A program made the position numbers and the translations under genes. From Symsagittifera roscoffensis (Eukaryota > Xenacoelomorpha > Acoela > Convolutidae), in assembly GCF_963678635.1 (NCBI RefSeq), contig NC_087062.1, positions 33,889,651 to 33,953,650 of the forward strand: a stretch of 64,000 bases of DNA. The letters run 5' to 3'. The notes under the pieces were generated by a model, which was not told where the DNA came from, did not search any database, and worked only from the letters and a program-made list of their open reading frames with translations. Below are positions 10,501 to 26,035 of this stretch, piece by piece (position 1 is the first letter of the stretch; the number at the start of each line of letters is the position of its first letter).

Positions 10501-13500
10501 GTGATGTCAAATTTGAGGGAAACAAGTAGAGACACATAAAAACAAGCATCTAATTTATTGAATTTGTCTTTCAATTATTTCAACACAGACGCGAAGCGGA
10601 GCTTCACAACACTTGCGATACATAACACACATAGAAATGCAAGCTAGCTGCTAGAAATGAGACAGAACCACCAAGACAAAAAAAGTTCAATCAAAATGTT
10701 GAAAAGTTACATCTACAAATGTAATCCTCAAGTGATGTCGAGTGTGAGGGAAACAAGCAGACACATAAAAACAAGCATCTAATTATTTGAATTTGTCTTT
10801 CAATTATTTCAACACAGACGCGAAGCGGAGCTTCACAACACTTGCGATACATCACACACATAGAAATGCAAGCTAGCTGCTAGAAATGAGACAGAACCAC
10901 CACGAGAAAAAATAATAAATCAAAATGTTGAAAAATTACATCTACAAATGTAAGCCTCAAGTGATGTCGAATGTGAGGGAAACAATTAGAGACACATAAA
11001 AACAAGCATCTAATTTATTGAATTTAACTTTCAATTATTTCAACACAGACGCGAGGCGGAGCTTCACAACACTTGCGATACATCACACACATAGAAAAGC
11101 AAGCTAGCTGCTAGAAATGAGACAGAACCACCAAGACAAAAAATATTCAATCAAAATGTTGAAAAATTACATCAACAAATGTAAGCCTCAAGTGATGTCG
11201 AATGTGAGGAAAACAAGAAGAGACACATAAAAACAAGCATCTATTTTATTGAATTTGTCTTTCAATTATTTCAACACAGACGCGAAGCGGAGCTTCACAA
11301 CATTTGCGATACATCACACACATAAAAAAGCTAGCTAGCTGCTAGCAATGAGACAGAACCATCGAGACAAAAAATATTCAATCAAAATGTTGAAAAATTA
11401 CATCTACAAATGTAAGCCTCAAGTGATGTCGAATGTGAGGGAAACAAGTAGAGACACATAAAAATAAGCATCTAATTTATTGAATTTGTCTTTCAATTAT
11501 TTCAACACAGACGCGAAGCGGAGCTTCACAACACTTGCGATACATCACACACATAAAATGCAAGCTAGCTGCTAGAAATGAGACAGAACCACCAAGACGA
11601 AAAATATTCAATCAAAATGTTGAAAAAATACATCTACAAATGTAAGCCTCAAGTGATGTCGAATGTGAGGGAAACAAGTAGAGACACATAAAAACAAGCA
11701 TCTATTTTATTGAATTTGTCTTTCAATTATTTCAACACAGACGCGAAGCGGAGCTTCAAAACACTTGCGATACATCACACACATAGAAATGCAAGCTAGC
11801 TGCTAGAAATGAGACAGAACCACCAAGACAAAAAAAGTTCAATCAAAATTTTGAAAAATTACATCTACAAATGTAAGCCTCAAGTGATGTCGAATGTGAG
11901 GGAAACAATTAGAGACACATAAAAACAAGCATCTATTTTATTGAATTTGTCTTTCAATTATTTCAACACAGACGCGAAGCGGAGCTTCAAAACACTTGCG
12001 ATACATCACACACATAGAAATGCAAGCTAGCTGATAGAAATGAGACAGAACCACCAAGACAAAAAAAGTTCAATCAAAATTTTGAAAAATTACATCTACA
12101 AATGTAAGCCTCAAGTGATGTCGAATGTGAGGGAAACAATTAATGACACATAAAAACAAGCATCTAATTTATTGAATTTGTCTTTCAATTATTTCAACAC
12201 AGACGCGAAGCGGAGCTTCACAACACTTGCGATACATCACACACATAGAAATGCAAGCTAGCTGCTAGAAATGAGACAGAACCACCAAGACAAAAAAATA
12301 TTCAATCAAAATGTTGAAAAAATACATCTACAAAAGTATGGCTCAAGTGATGTCAAATTTGAGGGAAACAAGTAGAGACACATAAAAACAAGCATCTAAT
12401 TTATTGAATTTGTCTTTCAATTATTTCAACACAGACGCGAAGCGGAGCTTCAAAACACTTGCGATACATCACACACATCGAAATGCAAGCTAGCTGCTAG
12501 AAATAGACAGCCACCAAGACAAAAAATATTCAATCAAAATGTTGAAAAAATACATCTACAAAAGTATGGCTCAAGTGATGTCAACTTTGAGGGAAACAAG
12601 TAGAGACACATAAAAACAAGCATCTAATTTATTGAATTTGTCTTTCAATTATTTCAACACAGACGCGAAGCGGAGCTTCACAACACTTGCGATACATCAC
12701 ACACATAGAAATGCAAGCTAGCTGCTAGAAATGAGACAGAACCACCAAGACAAAAAAAGTTCAATCAAAATGTTGAAAAGTTACATCTACAAATGTAATC
12801 CTCAAGTGATGTCGAGTGTGAGGGAAACAAGCAGACACATAAAAACAAGCATCTAATTATTTGAATTTGTCTTTCAATTATTTCAACACAGACGCGAAGC
12901 GGAGCTTCACAACATTTGCGATACATCACACACATAAAAAAGCAAGCTAGCTGCTAGAAATGAGACAGAACCACCAAAACAAAAAATATTCAATCAAAAT
13001 GTTGAAAAATTACATCAACAAATGTAAGCCTCAAGTGATGTCGAATGTGAGGAAAACAAGAAGAGACACATAAAAACAAGCATCTATTTTATTTAATTTG
13101 TCTTTCAATTATTTCAACACAGACGCGAAGCGGAGCTTCACAACATTTGCGATACATCACACACATAGAAAAGCAAGCTAGCTGCTAGCAATGAGACAGA
13201 ACCACCAAGACAAAAAAATATTCAATCAAAATGTTGAAAAATTACATCTACAAATGTAAGCCTCAAGTGATGTCGAATGTGAGGGAAACAAGTAGAGACA
13301 CATAAAAACAAGCATCTAATTTATTGAATTTGTCTTTCAATTATTTCAACACAGACGCGAAGCGGAGCTTCACAACACTTGCGATACATCACACACATAG
13401 AAATGCAAGCTAGCTGCTAGAAATGAGACAGAACCACCAAGACAAAAAACATTTAATCAAAATGTTGAAAAATTACATCTACAAATGTAAGCCGCCTCAA

Positions 13501-16500
13501 GTGATGTCGAATGTGAGGGAAACAAGTAGAGACACATAAAAACAAGCATCTAATTTATTGAATTTGTCTTTCAATTATTTCAACACAGACGCGAAGCGGA
13601 GCTTCACAACACTTGCGATACATCACACACATAGAAATGCAAGCTAGCTGCTAGAAATGAGACAGAACCACCAAGACAAAAAACATTTAATCAAAATGTT
13701 GAAAAATTACATCTACAAATGTAAGCCGCCTCAAGTGATGTCGAATGTGAGGGAAACAAGTAGAGACACATAAAAACAAGCATCTAATTTATTGAATTTG
13801 TCTTTCAATTATTTCAACACAGACGCGAAGCGGAGCTTCACAACACTTGCGATACATCACACACATAGATATGCAAGCTAGCTGCTAGAAATGAGACAGA
13901 ACCACCAAGACAAAAAAAGTTCAATCAAAATGTTGAAAAGTTACATCTACAAATGTAATCCTCAAGTGATGTCGAGTGTGAGGGAAACAAGCAGACACAT
14001 AAAAACAAGCATCTAATTATTTGAATTTGTCTTTCAATTATTTCAACACAGACGCGAAGCGGAGCTTCACAACATTTGCGATACATCACACACATAAAAA
14101 AGCAAGCTAGCTGCTAGAAATGAGACAGAACCACCAAAACAAAAAATATTCAATCAAAATGTTGAAAAATTACATCAACAAATGTAAGCCTCAAGTGATG
14201 TCGAATGTGAGGAAAACAAGAAGAGACACATAAAAACAAGCATCTATTTTATTTAATTTGTCTTTCAATTATTTCAACACACGCGAAGCGGAGCTTCACA
14301 ACATTTGCGATACATCACACACATAGAAAAGCAAGCTAGCTGCTAGCAATGAGACAGAACCACCAAGACAAAAAAATATTCAATCAAAATGTTGAAAAAT
14401 TACATCTACAAATGTAAGCCTCAAGTGATGTCGAATGTGAGGGAAACAAGTAGAGACACATAAAAACAAGCATCTAATTTATTGAATTTGTCTTTCAATT
14501 ATTTCAACACAGACGCGAAGCGGAGCTTCACAACACTTGCGATACATCACACACATAGAAATGCAAGCTAGCTGCTAGAAATGAGACAGAACCACCAAGA
14601 CAAAAAACATTTAATCAAAATGTTGAAAAATTACGTCTACAAATGTAAGCCGCCTCAAGTGATGTCGAATGTGAGGGAAACAAGTAGAGACACATAAAAA
14701 CAAGCATCTAATTTATTGAATTTGTCTTTCAATTATTTCAACACAGACGCGAAGCGGAGCTTCACAACACTTGCGATACATCACACACATAGAAATGCAA
14801 GCTAGCTGCTAGAAATGAGACAGAACCACCAAGACAAAAAACATTTAATCAAAATGTTGAAAAATTACATCTACAAATGTAAGCCGCCTCAAGTGATGTC
14901 GAATGTGAGGGAAACAAGTAGAGGCACATAAAAACAAGCATCTATTTTATTGAATTTGTCTTTCAATTATTTCAACACAGACGCGAAGCGAAGCTTCAAA
15001 ACACTTGCGATACATCACACACATAGAAATGCAAGCTAGCTGCTAGAAATGAGACAGAACCACCAAGACAAAAAAAGTTCAATCAAAATTTTGAAAAATT
15101 ATATCTACAAATGTAAGCCTCAAGTGATGTCGAATGTGAGGGAAACAATTAGAGACACATAAAAACAAGCATCTATTTTATTGAATTTGTCTTTCAATTA
15201 TTTCAACACAGACGCGAAGCGGAGCTTCAAAACACTTGCGATACATCACACACATAGAAATGCAAGCTAGCTGCTAGAAATGAGACAGAACCACCAAGAC
15301 AAAAAAATATTCAATCAAAATGTTGAAAAATTACATCTACAAATGTAAGCCTCAAGTGATGTCGAATGTGAGGGAAACAAGTAGAGACACATAAAAACAA
15401 GCATCTAATTATTTGAATTTGTCTTTCAATTATTTCAACACAGACGCGAAGCGGAGCTTCACAACATTTGCGATACATCACACACATAGAAAAGCAAGCT
15501 AGCTGCTAGAAATGAGACAGAACCACCAAGACAAAAAATATTCAATCAAAATGTTGAAAAATTACATCAACAAATGTAAGCCTCAAGTGATGTCGAATGT
15601 GAGGAAAACAAGAAGAGACACATAAAAACAAGCATCTATTTTATTTAATTTGTCTTTCAATTATTTCAACACAGACGCGAAGCGGAGCTTCACAACATTT
15701 GCGATACATCACACACATAGAAAAGCAAGCTAGCTGCTAGCAATGAGACAGAACCACCAAGACAAAAAAATATTCAATCAAAATGTTGAAAAATTACATC
15801 TACAAATGTAAGCCTCAAGTGATGTCGAATGTGAGGGAAACAAGTAGAGACACATAAAAACAAGCATCTAATTTATTGAATTTGTCTTTCAATTATTTCA
15901 ACACAGACGCGAAGCGGAGCTTCACAACACTTGCGATACATCACACACATAGAAATGCAAGCTAGCTGCTAGAAATGAGACAGAACCACCAAGACAAAAA
16001 ACATTTAATCAAAATGTTGAAAAATTACATCTACAAATGTAAGCCGCCTCAAGTGATGTCGAATGTGAGGGAAACAAGTAGAGGCACATAAAAACAAGCA
16101 TCTATTTTATTGAATTTGTCTTTCAATTATTTCAACACAGACGCGAAGCGAAGCTTCAAAACACTTGCGATACATCACACACATAGAAATGCAAGCTAGC
16201 TGCTAGAAATGAGACAGAACCACCAAGACAAAAAAAGTTCAATCAAAATTTTGAAAAATTATATCTACAAATGTAAGCCTCAAGTGATGTCGAATGTGAG
16301 GGAAACAATTAGAGACACATAAATACAAGCATCTATTTTATTGAATTTGTCTTTCAATTATTTCAACACAGACGCGAAGCGGAGCTTCAAAACACTTGCG
16401 ATACATCACACACATAGAAATGCAAGCTAGCTGCTAGAAATGAGACAGAACCACCAAGACAAAAAAAGTTCAATCAAAATTTTGAAAAATTACATCTATA

Positions 16501-19500
16501 AATGTAAGCCTCAAGTGATGTCGAATGTGAGGGAAACAAGTAGAGACACATAAAAACAAGCATCTAATTTATTGAATTTGTCTTTCAAGTATTTCAACAC
16601 AGACGCGAAGCGGAGCTTCACAACACTTGCGATACATCACACACATAGAAATGCAAGCTAGCTGCTAGAAATGAGACAGAACCACCAAGACAAAAAACAT
16701 TTAATCAAAATGTTGAAAAATTACGTCTACAAATGTAAGCCGCCTCAAGTGATGTCGAATGTGAGGGAAACAAGTAGAGACACATAAAAACAAGCATCTA
16801 ATTTATTGAATTTGTCTTTCAATTATTTCAACACAGACGCGAAGCGGAGCTTCACAACACTTGCGATACATCACACACATAGAAAAGCAAGCTAGCTGCT
16901 AGCAATGAGACAGAACCACCAAGACAAAAAAATATTCAATCAAAATGTTGAAAAATTACATCTACAAATGTAAGCCTCAAGTGATGTCGAATGTGAGGGA
17001 AACAAGTAGAGACACATAAAAACAAGCATCTAATTTATTGAATTTGTCTTTCAATTATTTCAACACAGACGCGAAGCGGAGCTTCACAACACTTGCGATA
17101 CATCACACACATAGAAATGCAAGCTAGCTGCTAGAAATGAGACAGAACCACCAAGACAAAAAACATTTAATCAAAATGTTGAAAAATTACGTCTACAAAT
17201 GTAAGCCGCCTCAAGTGATGTCGAATGTGAGGGAAACAAGTAGAGACACATAAAAACAAGCATCTAATTTATTGAATTTGTCTTTCAATTATTTCAACAC
17301 AGACGCGAAGCGGAGCTTCACAACACTTGCGATACATCACACACATAGAAATGCAAGCTAGCTGCTAGAAATGAGACAGAACCACCAAGACAAAAAACAT
17401 TTAATCAAAATGTTGAAAAATTACATCTACAAATGTAAGCCGCCTCAAGTGATGTCGAATGTGAGGGAAACAAGTAGAGGCACATAAAAACAAGCATCTA
17501 TTTTATTGAATTTGTCTTTCAATTATTTCAACACAGACGCGAAGCGAAGCTTCAAAACACTTGCGATACATCACACACATAGAAATGCAAGCTAGCTGCT
17601 AGAAATGAGACAGAACCACCAAGACAAAAAAAGTTCAATCAAAATTTTGAAAAATTATATCTACAAATGTAAGCCTCAAGTGATGTCGAATGTGAGGGAA
17701 ACAATTAGAGACACATAAAAACAAGCATCTATTTTATTGAATTTGTCTTTCAATTATTTCAACACAGACGCGAAGCGGAGCTTCACAACACTTGCGATAC
17801 ATCACACACATAGAAATGCAAGCTAGCTGCTAGAAATGAGACAGAACCACCAAGACAAAAAACATTTAATCAAAATGTTGAAAAATTACATCTACAAATG
17901 TAAGCCGCCTCAAGTGATGTCGAATGTGAGGGAAACAAGTAGAGGCACATAAAAACAAGCATCTATTTTATTGAATTTGTCTTTCAATTATTTCAACACA
18001 GACGCGAAGCGAAGCTTCAAAACACTTGCGATACATCACACACATAGAAATGCAAGCTAGCTGCTAGAAATGAGACAGAACCACCAAGACAAAAAAAGTT
18101 CAATCAAAATTTTGAAAAATTATATCTACAAATGTAAGCCTCAAGTGATGTCGAATGTGAGGGAAACAATTAGAGACACATAAAAACAAGCATCTATTTT
18201 ATTGAATTTGTCTTTCAATTATTTCAACACAGACGCGAAGCGGAGCTTCAAAACACTTGCGATACATCACACACATAGAAATGCAAGCTAGCTGCTAGAA
18301 ATGAGACAGAACCACCAAGACAAAAAAATATTCAATCAAAATGTTGAAAAATTACATCTACAAATGTAAGCCTCAAGTGATGTCGAATGTGAGGGAAACA
18401 AGTAGAGGCACATAAAAACAAGCATCTATTTTATTGAATTTGTCTTTCAATTATTTCAACACAGACGCGAAGCGAAGCTTCAAAACACTTGCGATACATC
18501 ACACACATAGAAATGCAAGCTAGCTGCTAGAAATGAGACAGAACCACCAAGACAAAAAAAGTTCAATCAAAATTTTGAAAAATTATATCTACAAATGTAA
18601 GCCTCAAGTGATGTCGAATGTGAGGGAAACAATTAGAGACACATAAAAACAAGCATCTATTTTATTGAATTTGTCTTTCAATTATTTCAACACAGACGCG
18701 AAGCGGAGCTTCAAAACACTTGCGATACATCACACACATAGAAATGCAAGCTAGCTGCTAGAAATGAGACAGAACCACCAAGACAAAAAAATATTCAATC
18801 AAAATGTTGAAAAATTACATCTACAAATGTAAGCCTCAAGTGATGTCGAATGTGAGGGAAACAAGTAGAGACACATAAAAACAAGCATCTAATTATTTGA
18901 ATTTGTCTTTCAATTATTTCAACACAGACGCGAAGCGGAGCTTCACAACATTTGCGATACATCACACACATAGAAAAGCAAGCTAGCTGCTAGAAATGAG
19001 ACAGAACCACCAAGACAAAAAATATTCAATCAAAATGTTGAAAAATTACATCAACAAATGTAAGCCTCAAGTGATGTCGAATGTGAGGAAAACAAGAAGA
19101 GACACATAAAAACAAGCATCTATTTTATTTAATTTGTCTTTCAATTATTTCAACACAGACGCGAAGCGGAGCTTCACAACATTTGCGATACATCACACAC
19201 ATAGAAAAGCAAGCTAGCTGCTAGAAATGAGACAGAACCACCAAGACAAAAAACATTTAATCAAAATGTTGAAAAATTACATCTACAAATGTAAGCCGCC
19301 TCAAGTGATGTCGAATGTGAGGGAAACAAGTAGAGGCACATAAAAACAAGCATCTATTTTATTGAATTTGTCTTTCAATTATTTCAACACAGACGCGAAG
19401 CGAAGCTTCAAAACACTTGCGATACATCACACACATAGAAATGCAAGCTAGCTGCTAGAAATGAGACAGAACCACCAAGACAAAAAAAGTTCAATCAAAA

Positions 19501-22500
19501 TTTTGAAAAATTATATCTACAAATGTAAGCCTCAAGTGATGTCGAATGTGAGGGAAACAATTAGAGACACATAAATACAAGCATCTATTTTATTGAATTT
19601 GTCTTTCAATTATTTCAACACAGACGCGAAGCGGAGCTTCAAAACACTTGCGATACATCACACACATAGAAATGCAAGCTAGCTGCTAGAAATGAGACAG
19701 AACCACCAAGACAAAAAAAGTTCAATCAAAATTTTGAAAAATTACATCTATAAATGTAAGCCTCAAGTGATGTCGAATGTGAGGGAAACAATTAGAGACA
19801 CATAAAAACAAGCATCTAATTTATTGAATTTGTCTTTCAATTATTTCAACACAGACGCGAAGCGGAGCTTCACAACACTTGCGATACATCACACACATAG
19901 AAATGCAAGCTAGCTGCTAGAAATGAGACAGAACCACCAAGACAAAAAACATTTAATCAAAATGTTGAAAAATTACATCTACAAATGTAAGCCGCCTCAA
20001 GTGATGTCGAATGTGAGGGAAACAAGTAGAGACACATAAAAACAAGCATCTATTTTATTGAATTTGTCTTTCAATTATTTCAACACAGACGCGAAGCGGA
20101 GCTTCACAACACTTGCGATACATCACACACATAGAAATGCAAGCTAGCTGCTAGAAATGAGACAAAACCACCAAGACAAAAAACATTTAATCAAAATGTT
20201 GAAAAATTACATCTACAAATGTAAGCCGCCTCAAGTGATGTCGAATGTGAGGGAAACAATTAGAGACACATAAAAACAAGCATCTAATTTATTGAATTTG
20301 TCTTTCAATTATTTCAACACAGACGCGAAGCGGAGCTTCACAACACTTGCGATACATCACACACATAGAAATGCAAGCTAGCTGCTAGAAATGAGACAGA
20401 ACCACCAAGACAAAAAACATTTAATCAAAATGTTGAAAAATTACATCTACAAATGTAAGCCGCCTCAAGTGATGTCGAATGTGAGGGAAACAAGTAGAGA
20501 CACATAAAAACAAGCATCTATTTTATTGAATTTGTCTTTCAAATATTTCAACACAGACGCGAAGCGGAGCTTCACAACACTTGCGATACATCACACACAT
20601 AGAAATGCAAGCTAGCTGCTAGAAATGAGACAAAACCACCAAGACAAAAAACATTTAATCAAAATGTTGAAAAATTACATCTACAAATGTAAGCCGCCTC
20701 AAGTGATGTCGAATGTGAGGGAAACAATTAGAGACACATAAAAACAAGCATCTAATTTATTGAATTTGTCTTTCAATTATTTCAACACAGACGCGAAGCG
20801 GAGCTTCACAACACTTGCGATACATCACACACATAGAAATGCAAGCTAGCTGCTAGAAATGAGACAGAACCACCAAGACAAAACACATTTAATCAAAATG
20901 TTGAAAAATTACATCTACAAATGTAAGCCGCCTCAAGTGATGTCGAATGTGAGGGAAACAATTAGAGACACATAAAAACAAGCATCTAATTTATTGAATT
21001 TGTCTTTCAATTATTTCAACACAGACGCGAAGCGGAGCTTCACAACACTTGCGATACATCACACACATAGAAATGCAAGCTAGCTGCTAGAAATGAGACA
21101 GAACCACCAAGACAAAACACATTTAATCAAAATGTTGAAAAATTACATCTACAAATGTAAGCCGCCTCAAGTGATGTCGAATGTGAGGGAAACAAGTAGA
21201 GGCACATAAAAACAAGCATCTATTTTATTGAATTTGTCTTTCAATTATTTCAACACAGACGCGAAGCGAAGCTTCAAAACACTTGCGATACATCACACAC
21301 ATAGAAATGCAAGCTAGCTGCTAGAAATGAGACAGAACCACCAAGACAAAAAAAGTTCAATCAAAATTTTGAAAAATTATATCTACAAATGTAAGCCTCA
21401 AGTGATGTCGAATGTGAGGGAAACAATTAGAGACACATAAAAACAAGCATCTATTTTATTGAATTTGTCTTTCAATTATTTCAACACAGACGCGAAGCGG
21501 AGCTTCAAAACACTTGCGATACATCACACACATAGAAATGCAAGCTAGCTGCTAGAAATGAGACAGAACCACCACGACAAAAAAAGTTCAATCAAAATTT
21601 TGAAAAATTACATCTACAAATGTAAGCCTCAAGTGATGTCGAATGTGAGGGAAACAATTAGAGACACATAAAAACAAGCATCTAATTTATTGAATTTGTC
21701 TTTCAATTATTTCAACACAGACGCGAAGCGGAGCTTCACAACACTTGCGATACATCACACACATAGAAATGCAAGCTAGCTGCTAGAAATGAGACAAAAC
21801 CACCAAGACAAAAAACATTTAATCAAAATGTTGAAAAATTACATCTACAAATGTAAGCCGCCTCAAGTGATGTCGAATGTAAGGGAAACAATTAGAGACA
21901 CATAAAAACAAGCATCTAATTTATTGAATTTGTCTTTCAATTATTTCAACACAGACGCGAAGCGGAGCTTCACAACACTTGCGATACATCACACACATAG
22001 AAATGCAAGCTAGCTGCTAGAAATGAGACAAAACCACCAAGACAAAAAACATTTAATCAAAATGTTGAAAAATTACATCTACAAATGTAAGCCGCCTCAA
22101 GTGATGTCGAATGTGAGGGAAACAATTAGAGACACATAAAAACAAGCATCTAATTTATTGAATTTGTCTTTCAATTATTTCAACACAGACGCGAAGCGGA
22201 GCTTCACAACACTTGCGATACATCACACACATAGAAATGCAAGCTAACTGCTAGAAATGAGACAGAACCAACAAGACAAAAAACATTTAATCAAAATGTT
22301 GAAAAATTACATCTACAAATGTAAGCCGCCTCAAGTGATGTCGAATGTGAGGGAAACAAGTAGAGACACATAAAAACAAGCATCTATTTTATTGAATTTG
22401 TCTTTCAATTATTTCAACACAGACGCGAAGCGGAGCTTCACAACACTTGCGATACATCACACACATAGAAACGCAAGCTAGCTGCTAGAAATTAGACAAA

Positions 22501-23090
22501 ACCACCAAGACAAAAAACATTTAATCAAAATGTTGAAAAATTACATCTACAAATGTAAGCCGCCTCAAGTGATGTCGAATGTGAGGTAAACAATTAGAGA
22601 CACATTAAAACAAGCATCTAATTTATTGAATTTGTCTTTCAATTATTTCAACAGACGCGAAGCGGAGCTTCACAACACTTGCGATACATCACACACATAG
22701 AAATGCAAGCTAGCTGCTAGAAATGAGACAGAACCACCAAGACAAAAAACATTTAATCAAAATGTTGAAAAATTACATCTACAAATGTAAGCCGCCTCAA
22801 GTGATGTCGAATGTGAGGGAAACAAGTAGAGACACATAAAAACAAGCATCTGTTTTATTGAATTTGTCTTTCAATTATTTCAACACAGACGCGAAGCGGA
22901 GCTTCACAACACTTGTGATACATCACACACATAGAAATGCAAGCTAGCTGCTAGAAATGAGACACAACCATCAAGACAAAAAAGTATTCAGTCAAAACGT
23001 TGAAAAATTACATCTACAAAGGTATGCCTTGAGTGATGTTGAATTTGAGGGAAAAAGTCGAGACACATAAAAACAAGCGTCAAATTACCA
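7566..23090. repeat. Satellite array, about 67 monomers of about 231 bp, inside a sorting nexin intron
   Basis: A GACGCGAAGCGGAGCTTCxxAAC word recurs about every 227-234 bp from 7591 to 22888. Around it are constant blocks: TTTGTCTTTCAATTATTTCAACACA before it; CTTGCGATACATCACACACATAGAAA, GCAAGCTAGCTGCTAGAAATGAGACAGAACC and AAGTGATGTCGAATGTGAGGGAAACAA after it (each longer block quoted here is only part of the unit). Monomer variants differ by small indels, such as GTAAGCC versus GTAAGCCGCC, GGAGCTTC versus GAAGCTTC, and ATATTCAATC versus CATTTAATC. They recur in multi-monomer blocks, so higher-order repeats exist. The leftmost and final units are the most diverged. Each unit carries a hairpin (CGAAGC-GGA-GCTTC). 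No conserved open frame is maintained, so I call it noncoding. Confidence 0.97.
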
Positions 23091-24204
23091 CTAAGACTAA
23101 ACGTAAATTTTACTTAACGATAACTAGGCAGACAATGCATGAGTAGTTGAGTCGAAAATTCCAAGTTGTTACGTCTACGAAAGCAAGAACACTCATAAAC
23201 AAATTGTTTTGCTCTTTAAACGACCCATCTTGAGGCAACTCGAGTTAGCTAATGAACTAGTTTTTGAAAATGTTTCAACTATAGAATTTCGACAAAAAAC
23301 ACATGGTAAAGCTATTCAAAGTTAAAAAAATCTTTTATGTTTTATCGCCAGGAAATCTTAAAATTAAAACCAACTTTCGAAACTTAGGTCATTCACGTTT
23401 TTTCGCGCCATTTAGTTTTCTTAATCGGAAATATGAATTGAACTTTTAACCAGAGAGGCAAAGCTGTGCTTCGGAACACTTGCGATAAACATAGCCAATC
23501 GAAGATTGGATAAGAGTAATAAACGCAAGTAAACATAAAAAACCACTGAATTTCTTTAAAAAATCTCAACTTTCGAGTTTCAAAGAAAAAAATAGATACC
23601 CTTTAAGCACTTTGAATTTCTAGAACAATTTATGATTCGCGCTTTTTTGATACCATGAACGCAACTTGAGAAAACTGGATCAGTAGGTAAAGTTTTTATT
23701 CCGCTGGGAAACCATAAAATAAATTCCACTTTCGATACTAGAAATCGTTCACCTTTTTTTCGCGCCATTTCCACGTTCGTATTAGGAGAATGCTATTTAC
23801 GTCACTTTCAGCAGATGAATTTCAATTGAGCTCAAAAAGTGCATTATACCTAAGTGCATCAATATTTTAAGACTTTTTCCTGAAAAAAAATTTAAAAAAA
23901 TCAGCAAGACCTTTATAAGAGTCTTCGCTACGTTAATTACTCTTAAAAAACGAGTGACTATGATTACAAGCAAATGAAAAGACAAAAGTTGAAAAAAAGG
24001 TCAAAAAGATAGTTCAAAAAATTATAAAAAAGTGCAAAGAAGGACGAAAACTTCAAAATACCTGAACTAAATTACCTGCGCCAATAGAAACTTCATAAAG
24101 TGCTTTCAAAATGCTAAAAAGAAATCAAAACTTTTCTGCGTAACCACAGCTGACAAAAATAAGTAGCCACGAGTCTAAAACAGTCGATAATTTTCAGTTT
24201 CCAC

Positions 24205-24275
24205 AAAAACAGGCCCCGACTAGAATCGAACTCCTGGGATTTATTGTCTCAAGCATGAGTGTTAGAACTGCATCA
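24205..24275 (-). repeat. tRNA-like element
   Basis: On the minus strand, an A-box-like AGTTCTAACACTCATG precedes a B-box-like GAGTTCGATTCTAG by about 35 nt, followed by TCGGGGCCTG. It lies a few hundred bases before a copy of the TTGTTAACCC/AAAGTCTAT composite repeat, as several other tRNA-like segments here do. Confidence 0.45.
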
Positions 24276-25964
24276 AACTTGGAATTCATAATGTGAAAAA
24301 AAAAGAAATTCAAAAACAATCAAAAGTCCAACATCGACTTTTTCGCGCGAAAAATTTTCCATTTATAAAAAAAAATTAATTGCCGGATTCGAATGATTGA
24401 TTTTGTCTTTATAGGCTGGTGCGTAAGCTCTTCGCTACATTGGCGAATTAACGTATGAATTTTGATTTCATATGAACGAAAGTGATTCTGTTAAACTAGT
24501 TGTTAACCCAAAAAAAGTCTATCACACTTTCTAATCACAAGCGTTACCTTCACCGAAAAAGATTTGATAAACACCACATTCCACTCAAATAATAGCGAGT
24601 AAAAATTTGAACAAATCGATCTCCATGAAAAAAAAATAAAACAATTTTTTACCATAAAAACTGAAACTGTTATAATTTTTGGCTTTAAAAAAGTGTCAGA
24701 GAAATTGAGTTTAAGCGTATGAACATAAATTGTCAAAATTGAGTCAATTTCAATTTTAAAACTTACTAAAACGAATAGAAAAAACATCAGGTAAAAAAGA
24801 CAACAGATTTAAGGCCAACACCCACTAAACTGAAAACAATGCGAAAAAACTGAAAACTTTTTCTAAAAAAAAACAAGGACCACTTCATGGACCACTTAAA
24901 TATCAATTACGATCTCAAATTAAGTAGCTCACGTAAGATGTGCGTAATACACTAAAAAATAACTTGATAAATCGTCAAATTGACCATTCTATGAACAAAG
25001 TTATTTACGGCAAAAATAGGTATAGTACCAGTACCCCCCTTGTATCGCAAAGATGAAAATTCCTAAAAGTTACGAAAAATAGTCAATCGACTTCATTTAG
25101 CTCAATACAATTGACTTTTCGAACGTATTTAAAGCAATAACAAGGCCCAATATATTATCAGAACTTGCTACACAGAAAACATTTTTCAATACAAGTGCCA
25201 ATGATACCGGCTTTTTATCTCAATTTCATTTTCATAGAACTAAGGGTTGTTGAGCGCTCACTGTCTACGCAAAGTAGTAACCATTGCCGCTAATCAAGCC
25301 TATAATAAATAGTGTTTTCGGCCTAGAGTATCAGTTTACCAAAAATGAGCGTTGTGAACATTGCTAAAATGGGCGTGGTGGGCTAGCGAATCAAAACTTA
25401 GACAAAAACCACTAAAAAAATTAATTTAAATACAGAGGCAAAGCAGAGCATCGCACGACTTGCATAGCAACACAATCAGCTAGCTAACAGGAAAAAAAAG
25501 ACGAAACTCTCTAAATCTAAAATTTTTGCAACTAAGGTAAATTAGAAATAAAACACTCAATTAGGCTGAATGTAAACTATCAAATTTTACACTGCCGGAA
25601 ATAAGCCGACAGTAATTAAACAGATATCAGTCGGGCCGATTTTATTGAAAAAATTGTGAACCTGCAAAAATTACGACCTGTTTAAGCCTAAAACCAAATA
25701 GGACAAGCGTTCAGACGAAAACAAGAAGCCGTAAAAACTTTGCCGCCAATTTTCTTTTTAAATTATTAGGTCTCAAAACTCGCTCGCCATCCATTTTCAC
25801 CCGACCCTTTTTCAAATGACAAAATAAAAAGTGATTAGGTTAAAAAAACAAAGGGGAAGCTCCAATTCTAAGCACAAACAAGAAAAGGACAAAAAAGAAG
25901 GTGTAAAAATGTCAAAAAGTGAAACGAAAAACAAGATAAAACTTTACAAAATTTTCCATATACC

Positions 25965-26035
25965 GAAATCGATCACCCGACCTAGATATTACACGTCACA
26001 CGTCCTAGCATCCGCGCCATGGCCGCTTAACAATA
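25965..26035 (-). repeat. tRNA-like element
   Basis: On the minus strand, GGCGCGGATGCTAGGACGTG is A-box-like and GGTCGGGTGATCGATTTCGG is B-box-like, about 30 nt apart. I could not fold a complete cloverleaf, so this is probably a SINE head rather than a tRNA gene. Confidence 0.4.

Noticed and set aside
7566-23090. CRISPR array or coding repeat
   Set aside because: The repeat unit is contiguous, with no unique spacers. No frame stays open across monomers, and the context is a eukaryotic intron.
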